DNA of 14,987 nt. It comes from Flavobacterium psychrophilum. GTDB taxonomy: Bacteria; Bacteroidota; Bacteroidia; Flavobacteriales; Flavobacteriaceae. This document shows positions 1-6,820 of this stretch, one piece after another. The DNA lies in contig CAMCTL010000076.1 of the NCBI GenBank assembly GCA_945878515.1, positions 1 to 14,987 of the forward strand, in the 5' to 3' direction. The position numbers and the translations under genes are program-made. The notes under the pieces are model-generated. The model was not told the origin of the DNA. It saw only the letters and a program-made list of their open reading frames with translations, and ran no database searches. Position 1 is the first letter of the stretch. Each line of letters begins with the position of its first letter.

Positions 1-1373
1 GCGCTTGTTTGGCAGATGATATGGGTTTGGGCAAAACATTGCAAACCCTGACTACATTGGTTGCCGTACAAGAACAATTGGAATTCGAAAAAGCGGAGAA
101 TGTTCAATTGGATTTGTTTGGAAACGAAATTCCCATACCAAAAGAATATCTAAAAGCCTTAATTGTAGTACCTTCATCATTGGTTTTCAATTGGTACAAT
201 GAGGCTAGAAAATTTACACCGCATTTTCGAAGAATACAATACATTGGCAACGACCGAAAACTACTTTATAAAAAATTAGAAAAATACGACTTGATTTTTA
301 CAAGTTATGCTGTAGTTTCTAGAGATATTTCGATTTTGGAAAAATACAGTTTCAGGTATTTGATTTTAGACGAAAGCCAATACATTAAGAATAAAAACTC
401 TAAAATTTTTAAGGCTGTCAATCAAATAAAAGCCAGTCATAAAATTTCGTTGAGCGGCACACCAATAGAAAATTCATTGGACGATTTATGGTCGCAAATG
501 CAGTTTATTAATCCAAATATTTTAGGAAGTTATGCTTTTTTTGCTGAAAATTATAAATTGCCAATAGAGAAGAAACAAGACCAAAACAGTTTGTTGGAAC
601 TCAAAAATCTCATTAATCCTTTTATTTTACGCCGGACTAAAGAACAAGTACTGAAAGATTTACCCGAACTTTCCGAGCAAATTTTCTATTGCGAAATGGA
701 ACCTGAACAAGAAAAATTGTACGAAGAAGAAAAATCGAAAGCTAGAAACGCATTATTGAAAACCGATGCTTCTGTAATAGATAAAATCAATATCATTAAC
801 ACCTTGATGCGTCTTCGGCAATTGAGCAATCATCCAAAAATGATTGATTCTAAGTCCGAAATGGATTCTGGGAAGTACATTGCTGTGACACGATATTTAG
901 AAACTTTGGTGCAATCCAATTTAAAAACAATTGTCTTCAGTTCGTTTGTTTCTAATTTGAATTTTTACAAAACTTGGTGCAAGGAAAACAAAATCGATTT
1001 TTGTGAACTTGCTGGAGAAACACCTTTGAAAGAAAGAGAATTGCAAGTGAAGCGTTTTCACGAACAAGAAAAACCATTGTTATTTTTTATTTCTTTAAAA
1101 GCTGGAGGTGTTGGTCTCAACATCACTAAAGCATCTTATGTTGTCTTTCTCGATCCTTGGTGGAATCCATTTTCCGAGAAACAAGGCATTGGTCGTTCGC
1201 ACCGAATTGGGCAATTGAACAAAGTTAATGTAGTTCGGTTTATAACAAAAAATACAGTCGAAGAAAAAATTATTCGACTGCAAGAAACTAAAAAATTGTT
1301 GGTCGATGCTTTGTTAGACGAAAACTTTTTGAGTGTAGATGTTGAGGAGAATTTGGAATTTATTTTGGAATAA
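1..1373 (+). CDS. SNF2-family DEAD/DEAH-like helicase, C-terminal part (5' end cut by window)
   Basis: ATP-dependent DNA translocase of the SWI2/SNF2 superfamily 2 type, presumably cytoplasmic and acting on DNA or DNA-bound proteins. The frame is open from base 3 and enters directly at the Walker A motif (LADDMGLGKT), so the true start lies upstream. A TTG at position 9 is only an internal Leu codon. Counting from that Leu, the motifs come in the expected order: motif II DESQ at 121-124, motif III SGTP at 149-152, the SNF2-typical FILRRTK at 206-212, motif V SLKAGGVGLN at 362-371 and motif VI GRSHRIGQ at 395-402. Both RecA-like lobes from motif I onward are intact. Flavobacterial relatives are usually about 900-1000 residues, with an N-terminal region (often a SWIM-type zinc domain) that would be outside this window. 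The cellular role of this subgroup is not established. The family assignment is very secure. Confidence 0.95.
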   Translation, partial: ACLADDMGLGKTLQTLTTLVAVQEQLEFEKAENVQLDLFGNEIPIPKEYLKALIVVPSSLVFNWYNEARKFTPHFRRIQYIGNDRKLLYKKLEKYDLIFTSYAVVSRDISILEKYSFRYLILDESQYIKNKNSKIFKAVNQIKASHKISLSGTPIENSLDDLWSQMQFINPNILGSYAFFAENYKLPIEKKQDQNSLLELKNLINPFILRRTKEQVLKDLPELSEQIFYCEMEPEQEKLYEEEKSKARNALLKTDASVIDKINIINTLMRLRQLSNHPKMIDSKSEMDSGKYIAVTRYLETLVQSNLKTIVFSSFVSNLNFYKTWCKENKIDFCELAGETPLKERELQVKRFHEQEKPLLFFISLKAGGVGLNITKASYVVFLDPWWNPFSEKQGIGRSHRIGQLNKVNVVRFITKNTVEEKIIRLQETKKLLVDALLDENFLSVDVEENLEFILE

Positions 1374-1488
1374 AAAACAGAATTTTATTTCTATTGTTAA
1401 TGAAAATTTTATCAAGAGATTGAAATTTATTGGCTTAATTTTTTATTTATTTTAAAAAAAAATTCATTCATTTACTAGCATAAATGCG

Positions 1489-1496
1489 TAATTTTG
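1489..1496 (+). promoter_or_regulatory. Putative -7 promoter box (TAATTTTG) for the HYC-type gene
   Basis: TAATTTTG matches the Bacteroidota -7 consensus TAnnTTTG exactly and ends four bases before the ATG at 1501. I see no convincing TTTG -33 element at the expected distance. If it is used, transcription would start at or within a few bases of the start codon, giving a leaderless or nearly leaderless mRNA. Confidence 0.4.
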
Positions 1497-1500
1497 TAAT

Positions 1501-1926
1501 ATGAAATTCAAAAAGCACATCAGTTTTTTTCTTGCTATTTTCCTATTGGTTTCCAATACAGGATTGGCTATCGATGTGCATTATTGTGGTGAAAAAGTAG
1601 CTTCTGTAAAGCCCATTTATTGGAAAAATTATGAATCCTTACTAGCCACCGAAGAAAGTTGTTGTGCTCCCAAAACCTCTAGTTTTGTTGAAAAAAATGA
1701 AAGCTGTTGTAAAGACAAAGTAATTCATTTTGAGAAAAAACAAGAAAATAGTACGATAAAATCTATCGCTTTTCAATCTGATTTTATTTTTCTTTTGCAA
1801 GAGTGGAATCCCATCGCTTTTACTACAGTTTTAAATTTTGAATACAGTCGCACAGCCTCTTATTATTGCGATGCCAATGCGCCGCCACTTTTCAAACTAT
1901 ACCATCAGTATATTTTCTACGCCTGA
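1501..1926 (+). CDS. Small exported Cys-rich protein of the HYC_CC_PP type
   Basis: A 141-residue protein with a signal peptide or membrane anchor (residues 1-23, Lys-rich start then a hydrophobic run). It has the spaced signatures that give a Bacteroidota family its name: HYC at 27-29, Cys-Cys pairs at 54-55 and 69-70, and a PP pair at 128-129 near the C-terminus. The protein probably acts in the periplasm or at the membrane. Its biochemical role is unknown to me. The paired cysteines and the histidine suggest metal binding or disulfides, which is inference. It lies 74 bp upstream of a TonB-dependent receptor in the same direction, an arrangement I recall as common for this family, so the two are likely functional partners. 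The ATG at 1501 is chosen because the signal sequence begins there. The family call is fairly secure; the function is not. Confidence 0.8.
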   Translation: MKFKKHISFFLAIFLLVSNTGLAIDVHYCGEKVASVKPIYWKNYESLLATEESCCAPKTSSFVEKNESCCKDKVIHFEKKQENSTIKSIAFQSDFIFLLQEWNPIAFTTVLNFEYSRTASYYCDANAPPLFKLYHQYIFYA

Positions 1927-1946
1927 TTTTAATGTTTCTATATAAT

Positions 1947-1966
1947 CTAACCATTTTTTAGGTTAG
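1947..1966 (+). other. Short hairpin between HYC-type gene and TonB receptor gene
   Basis: ctaacc (1947-1952) pairs with ggttag (1961-1966) around an 8-base loop. It sits 20 bp after one stop codon and 34 bp before the next start. It has no T-run after the stem, so it is not a convincing intrinsic terminator. It might tune read-through or mRNA processing between the two genes. Confidence 0.3.
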
Positions 1967-2000
1967 CAATTTCTAATATAAAACATTAATAATATTTTTC

Positions 2001-4028
2001 ATGAAAAAACAAATTTCAATACTTTTATTGGTGTTGTTTTGTGCGTTTAGTTCCTATGCTCAAGACACATTACAAGCTGTAAAAGTAATTTCTAAAAACA
2101 AAGGTTTGCAAAAATCTTCAAAGATTACTGCAAATACAACATTGGTAACCAGCAAAGAATTACTTAAAGCTGCTTGTTGCAATCTCGCCGAAAGTTTCGA
2201 AACAAATCCTTCTATCGATGTTAGTTTTTCCGATGCGATTACGGGAACTAAACAAATCAAAATGCTGGGTTTGACCAGTCCGTATTTGATGATTGCCGAA
2301 GAAAATATTCCGTCAGTTCGGGGTGCTTCGCAAGCTTATGGATTGTCATTTACGCCTGGAACTTGGGTCGAAAGTATTCAGATCACAAAAGGCGCCGGAA
2401 GTGTGGTCAACGGATACGAAAGTATTTCAGGGCAAATTAATACCGAACTGATTAAGCCATTAGGCAACATTCCTTTTTTCCTGAATGCTTATGGCTCTAC
2501 TGATTCTCGGTTTGAATTAAACACGCATTTCAACACTAAAATTTCGGATAAATGGTCCAGCGCTTTGTTTGTTCATGGCAATGCAAGGACTGCGAAAAAC
2601 GATATGAATGATGATGGTTTTCTAGATAATCCATTGGGAAAACAATTCAATATTTTGAATAGGTATCAATATTATAATGCCAAAAAAGGCTGGGTAAGTT
2701 TTATCAATTTCAGGTTTATGAATGATAAAAAACAAACTGGCGAATTGGATTTTGATCCAAATATAGACAAAGGGAAAACCAACTTTTGGGGCTCAGAAAT
2801 CAATACTGAACGCTTTGATGTGTCCACAAAAGTGGCCTATGTTTTTAAGGATATGCCGTATCAAAGCATCGGTTTTCAAAATGCTTTCAACAGTCACAAT
2901 CAGGAATCTTATTTTGGTTTGAACCAATACAACATCAAGCAAAGTAGTTTTTATTCGAACCTTATTTTCAATTCGATTATCAACAATACGTTGCACAAAT
3001 TCGCCACTGGTTTGAACTTCACTTACGATAACTACCAAGAATTTGTAAACATAAATGATTACAGTAGAATTGATAATTCACTAGGTGCTTTTTTTGAATA
3101 TACTTATGATAATGATGATAATTTTAGTTTAGTAGCTGGCGGAAGAGTGGACAATCACAACCGTTTGGGAACATTTATTACACCAAGATTACACATTCGT
3201 TATAATCCGTGGGAGAAAGGCGTGTTGCGTGTTTCGGTAGGGAGAGGCAAGCGAATTGCGAATATTTTTGCTGAAAATCAGCCGCTTTTTGCAAGTGCAA
3301 GAACTTTTGATATTTTGAATACAAGTGGGGCAATTTATGGATTAGATCCAGAAATAGCTCGGAATTACGGGTTGAGTTTCAATCAAAAATTCAGGATCTT
3401 CGGACGAAATGCCGATGCTGGTTTTGATTTTTACAAAACCGATTTCAGAAAGCAAGTCGTAGTAGATTTATATACACCAACTGGAATTGCGGGAATACAT
3501 CAGGTTTTATTTTATAATTTAAACGGAAAATCGTTTGCCAATAGTTTGCAACTAGACTTTAATTTAGAATTAAAAAAACATTTCGATTTACGAACAGCCT
3601 ATAAATATTATGATATTCAAACCGATTTTTTGGTCGGAAGAAGCGAAAGACCTTTGCAAGCCAAGCATCGATTTTTTGCCAATTTGGGATATGAAACGCA
3701 TATTGTTGAGAAAGGAAAACAGTGGAAATTTGATTTTACATACAATTGGATGGGACAACAAAAATTACCGGAAACAGATTCTAATCCTATTGAAGATAGG
3801 CTTGCAGAGTATTCACCAGCATTTTCTTTGATGAATGCACAAATTACTCGAACTTTTTCTTCTACTTTTGAAGTCTATGTAGGTGGAGAAAATATTGGAA
3901 ATTACAGACAGGAAAAAGCGATTTTGGGTTCAGAAAATCCTTTCGGAAATACATTCGATGCCTCAATTACATTTGCACCTATATTTGGACAGATGTATTA
4001 TGCAGGACTAAGATTTAAAATTAAATAA
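2001..4028 (+). CDS. TonB-dependent outer-membrane receptor
   Basis: Outer-membrane beta-barrel that imports a ligand using TonB/ExbB/ExbD energy. Residues 1-21 are a signal peptide (Lys-rich start, hydrophobic core, SSYAQ cleavage region). A possible TonB box lies near 23-30 (TLQAVKVI). The plug domain covers roughly 45-155 and ends in the classic KGAGSVVNGYESISGQIN segment (130-147). The remaining roughly 500 residues alternate aromatic-rich strands and polar loops as in a 22-strand barrel. The plug carries an adjacent Cys pair at 59-60 (AACCNLAESF), unusual for general TonB receptors but recurrent in the Bacteroidota group found beside HYC-type proteins. There is no N-terminal carboxypeptidase-regulatory-like domain and the protein ends in Lys rather than an aromatic residue. 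The substrate is unknown; a metal or metal complex is an inference from the Cys residues and the neighbour. Confidence 0.93.
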   Translation: MKKQISILLLVLFCAFSSYAQDTLQAVKVISKNKGLQKSSKITANTTLVTSKELLKAACCNLAESFETNPSIDVSFSDAITGTKQIKMLGLTSPYLMIAEENIPSVRGASQAYGLSFTPGTWVESIQITKGAGSVVNGYESISGQINTELIKPLGNIPFFLNAYGSTDSRFELNTHFNTKISDKWSSALFVHGNARTAKNDMNDDGFLDNPLGKQFNILNRYQYYNAKKGWVSFINFRFMNDKKQTGELDFDPNIDKGKTNFWGSEINTERFDVSTKVAYVFKDMPYQSIGFQNAFNSHNQESYFGLNQYNIKQSSFYSNLIFNSIINNTLHKFATGLNFTYDNYQEFVNINDYSRIDNSLGAFFEYTYDNDDNFSLVAGGRVDNHNRLGTFITPRLHIRYNPWEKGVLRVSVGRGKRIANIFAENQPLFASARTFDILNTSGAIYGLDPEIARNYGLSFNQKFRIFGRNADAGFDFYKTDFRKQVVVDLYTPTGIAGIHQVLFYNLNGKSFANSLQLDFNLELKKHFDLRTAYKYYDIQTDFLVGRSERPLQAKHRFFANLGYETHIVEKGKQWKFDFTYNWMGQQKLPETDSNPIEDRLAEYSPAFSLMNAQITRTFSSTFEVYVGGENIGNYRQEKAILGSENPFGNTFDASITFAPIFGQMYYAGLRFKIK

Positions 4029-4080
4029 TTTGGCTGTCTTGGGTTTTGTGTGAGCTTTAATTTTTCTAAATCATTGAGTT

Positions 4081-4124
4081 CATTAAGAACATTAAGAATA
4101 CGGCAGATCTTAATTTTCTTAATG
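4081..4124. repeat. ATTAAGAA direct repeats with inverted partner
   Basis: cattaagaa occurs twice in tandem (4081-4089 and 4090-4098), and its reverse complement ttcttaatg is at 4116-4124. An alternative stem pairs attaaga (4091-4097) with tcttaat (4108-4114). Such words are typical of short repetitive debris between flavobacterial genes. A terminator role for the upstream receptor gene is possible but weak, because no T-run follows. Confidence 0.4.
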
Positions 4125-4200
4125 CACTAAGTGGTTAAAATGTTGTTACTTTCACACATCTACCTGTAGAACCTTAAAAATAAGTTACCATAAATTTTAA

Positions 4201-4249
4201 AAATTAGCACAAATTCTAGTCCCTTATAAATTGGCATTTGTGCTAATTT
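4201..4249. repeat. 14-bp perfect inverted repeat with 21-bp loop
   Basis: aaattagcacaaat (4201-4214) is the exact reverse complement of atttgtgctaattt (4236-4249). The right arm continues into two more TTTGTG words (4247-4252 and 4256-4261). It looks like one copy of a dispersed palindromic repeat of the kind scattered between flavobacterial genes. Only this copy is in the window, so the repeat family is an inference. Confidence 0.55.
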
Positions 4250-4573
4250 GTGAAATTTGTGGCTGAAACTTTCACACACACAAATCGGAACAACTATTTA
4301 GTTTTTCAGCAGACCCTAATAAATAGAGATCTTTAAGTATAAGTTTTCATTGTTTTCAGACAAACCCAATGTTACTTGCTTAAAATTCTCAATTCATTGC
4401 ATTTACAACACCCAATTTTATTTGCACCCGTTTTTCAAACGATGCAATTATTTTCAAAAAATCCATTCCCGAATTAGAAATCCTGAATTATTTACAAGAA
4501 CTTTGCAAACTTTGTGTGCGAAAGCCTAAAACATTAAAATACTACCAATTATAAAAATAATCATCCAAAATAG

Positions 4574-6448
4574 ATGAAGAAAAAGATAGAAATACTCGCT
4601 CCAGCAAAAGATTTGATTCATGGTATGGCCGCCATCAATAGTGGCGCCGATGCGGTTTATATTGGCGCACCACAATTTGGAGCCCGTTCCAATGCCACCA
4701 ATTCAATAGCAGACGTTGCTGAATTAGTGAAATATGCCCATTTATTCAATGCTCAGGTTTTTGTGGTTATCAACACTATTTTATACGATAACGAATTGGA
4801 AACCTGCCGTCAGATGATTTGGCAATTGTACGATATAAATGTCGACGCGCTTATTGTTCAGGATATGTCGATTATGGAGATGGATATTCCACCTATAGTT
4901 TTGCACGCCAGTACACAAGCCAACAACCGTGACCCTCATAAGATCAAATTCCTGAAAGATGCCGGAATGAAGCGCGTAGTTTTGGCCCGTGAATTGAATT
5001 TGCACCAAATCAAAGAAATAAATGAAGTTGCCGATGTGGAATTAGAATTTTTCGTGACGGGTGCGCTTTGTGTTTCTTTTAGCGGGAATTGCTATATGAG
5101 TGTGGCCAATGGAGAACGCTCTGCCAATCGCGGTTCTTGTGCACAAAACTGTCGTTTGCCTTACAACTTAATCGATGGTCATGGTGAAACTTTAATCAAA
5201 AACAGTCACTTGCTTTCCATAAAAGATTTTGATGTTTCTGACCAGATTCCGAATCTGATTGAAGCTGGCATTTGCTCTTTTAAAATTGAAGGTCGCTTGA
5301 AAGATATCGTCTATGTAAAAAACAATGTTTCTTATTTACGTCAAAAACTGGATTCTTTTCTAGAAGGTGAAGGCAAGGAAAAATACGAAAAAGCCTCTTC
5401 TGGAAAATGTACCTATACTTTTGAGTCGGCTTTGAACAAAAGTTTCAACCGTGGTTACACCGACTATTTTGTCAACGAAAGACACCAATCTATCGGTTCT
5501 TGGGAAAGTCCAAAATCGAAAGGGCAATACATTGGCAAACTCATAAAGACCACTGGAAACGCTTATGAAATTGAAAATGGCGAATTATTAAACAACGGAG
5601 ACGGATTGTGTTTCATCAACGAAAATAATGAAGCCGATGGAATTTATGTCAACAAAGTCGAGAACGGTTTGGCCTATCCTAATGTACTGAAGGAAATCAA
5701 ATCTGGAACTTTCATTTACCGCAACAACGACGCAGCTTTCATCAAAATTGTAGAAAGAGAAGACAGTGCGGTTCGAAAAATAAGTACGACTTTATTGCTG
5801 ACCGAAAAAGAAAATGGTTTTGAATTGACAGCCCACGACGAAGACGGAAATGTGAGTGCCGTAAATTTGGTTCATCCAAAAGAAAGAACCAAAAACAACG
5901 AATCTATTGAGGAGAATTTCAAAATCAATTTGGCTAAAACAGGTTTCACGCCATATACCGTTGATGAAATAACGATTATGTTCAAAGAAAATTGGTTCCT
6001 TCCTATTTCCAAAATCAACGAAATGAGAAGAACCGTTTTTGAACAATTATCCGAAATTAGGCTTGCCAATTATAAGGTAAAGGAGCACCAAATGGTCAAA
6101 ACATCACATGCATATCCAGAAACTAAACTGGATTTTATGTACAATGTTTCGAATAAACTGGCTCGGAAATTTTATGAGCGTCACGGCGTAACTGAAATCG
6201 AAAAAGCTTTCGAATTGCAATGGGATCCTGGTAAATCTCGGGTAATGACTACCAAATATTGCATCAAATACGAACTGGAAAAATGTCCAAAGTATCACAA
6301 AGACACCATGGAAACCAAACTCAAAGAACCATTGGTGTTGAAACAAGGTGAACTGGAATACAAACTCAAATTCAACTGCAAACCTTGCGAAATGGAAATT
6401 TGGGAGAAAGACGCCGAATTTGAAATCGAGGAAGATCATTTTCATTAA
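4574..6448 (+). CDS. U32-family protein (RlhA/TrhP-like RNA hydroxylation factor; formerly 'collagenase')
   Basis: A 624-residue cytoplasmic protein. The N-terminal half is a TIM-barrel-like U32 domain (EILAPAKD at 6-13, GADAVYIG at 24-31, HASTQANN at 111-118). The U32 signature matches in full at 158-176: E-x-F-x2-G-A-L-C-x4-G-x-C-x-M-S. Cys166, Cys173, Cys189 and Cys193 form one cluster. A second cluster lies near the C-terminus (Cys563, Cys571, Cys602, Cys605) in the conserved MTTKYC and FNCKPCEM contexts. Characterised members (E. coli RlhA and TrhP) are needed for prephenate-dependent hydroxylation of 23S rRNA or tRNA wobble uridine, so an RNA-modifying role is more likely than the older protease label. 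Length is close to RlhA (about 650) and longer than TrhP (about 450). It appears monocistronic. Which RNA it modifies cannot be decided here. Confidence 0.88.
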   Translation: MKKKIEILAPAKDLIHGMAAINSGADAVYIGAPQFGARSNATNSIADVAELVKYAHLFNAQVFVVINTILYDNELETCRQMIWQLYDINVDALIVQDMSIMEMDIPPIVLHASTQANNRDPHKIKFLKDAGMKRVVLARELNLHQIKEINEVADVELEFFVTGALCVSFSGNCYMSVANGERSANRGSCAQNCRLPYNLIDGHGETLIKNSHLLSIKDFDVSDQIPNLIEAGICSFKIEGRLKDIVYVKNNVSYLRQKLDSFLEGEGKEKYEKASSGKCTYTFESALNKSFNRGYTDYFVNERHQSIGSWESPKSKGQYIGKLIKTTGNAYEIENGELLNNGDGLCFINENNEADGIYVNKVENGLAYPNVLKEIKSGTFIYRNNDAAFIKIVEREDSAVRKISTTLLLTEKENGFELTAHDEDGNVSAVNLVHPKERTKNNESIEENFKINLAKTGFTPYTVDEITIMFKENWFLPISKINEMRRTVFEQLSEIRLANYKVKEHQMVKTSHAYPETKLDFMYNVSNKLARKFYERHGVTEIEKAFELQWDPGKSRVMTTKYCIKYELEKCPKYHKDTMETKLKEPLVLKQGELEYKLKFNCKPCEMEIWEKDAEFEIEEDHFH

Positions 6449-6808
6449 AAAATAGTACGGACAGTACTTGTCAGTCCATGCCAAACAATCATCAAAGTAA
6501 TGCTTCCTTAAGGCTCATAAAAGAGCGCAAAAATAGTCTCAAAAACCATATTGCTGCTACTAATATTTTAAAATATAAACTTACTTCTCATTTCAATACA
6601 GATAGGTTAAATGATTGCAAAAGTTAATAAATTGTAAAGTTTATTTTAAAAACACGAAACTATTTAAAAAAACTTTGTGATATGATTAATAACATCATAC
6701 ATTTGGTAGAATTTAATTTTGTTAAAAAAGTAATTAAGTTTCAATAAAGTTTTATTACTTGCCCAAATTCAAAACTTTCAACAAAATATACCTAAAAAAA
6801 TAATTAAT
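6449..6808. other. 360 bp without a gene, carrying small hairpins and a promoter
   Basis: Just after the U32 stop, agtac-ggaca-gtact (6454-6468) forms a small hairpin, overlapping an alternative gaca/tgtc stem. It lacks a T-run, so terminator activity is doubtful. A second small stem, gctc/gagc, is at 6513-6526. A 14-bp AT palindrome (atattttaaaatat) is at 6563-6576. The promoter of the downstream gene lies at 6674-6705. I find no credible small gene here. Confidence 0.6.
6674..6705 (+). promoter_or_regulatory. Bacteroidota-type promoter (TTTG-N20-TACATTTG) for the T9SS cargo gene
   Basis: The -33 element TTTG (6674-6677) is separated by 20 bp from the -7 element TACATTTG (6698-6705), matching TTTG / TAnnTTTG. 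This predicts transcription starting near 6712 and a leader of about 110 bases before the ATG at 6821. A second -7-like box, TAATTTTG (6714-6721), lacks a matching -33 box. Confidence 0.6.
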
Positions 6809-6820
6809 TTGCAAAAAATC

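Larger units (their letters stand above)
4029..4573. other. 545 bp without a clear gene; repeat-rich intergenic region
   Basis: This stretch holds repeated ATTAAGAA-type words near 4081-4124, an exact 14-bp inverted repeat at 4201-4249, three spaced TTTGTG words at 4237-4261, and an 11-bp direct repeat (actttcacaca) at 4148-4158 and 4268-4278. A 56-codon open stretch without ATG runs from 4384 to 4554 (described as a finding). I see no good TAnnTTTG promoter box for the downstream U32 gene and no strong terminator for the TonB receptor gene. Confidence 0.6.

Noticed and set aside
9..11. TTG at position 9 as a gene start
   Set aside because: It is the Leu codon just before the helicase Walker A motif; the frame is already open at base 3 and the N-terminal part is missing.
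4201..4261. CRISPR-like or tandem repeat array
   Set aside because: The TTTGTG words are too short and too close, and there are no uniform spacers; it is an inverted repeat with flanking short words.
6454..6468. Intrinsic terminator after the U32 gene
   Set aside because: The stem is only 5 bp, has an equally likely overlapping alternative, and no T-run follows on the plus strand.
6104..6484. Minus-strand 126-codon open frame over the 3' end of the U32 gene
   Set aside because: Phe-rich antisense shadow of Lys/Glu-rich coding sequence; the plus-strand protein has clear conserved motifs here.
6809..6820. TTG at 6809 as start of the large T9SS cargo gene
   Set aside because: The ATG at 6821 begins a standard signal peptide; the four extra residues add nothing and TTG starts are less likely.
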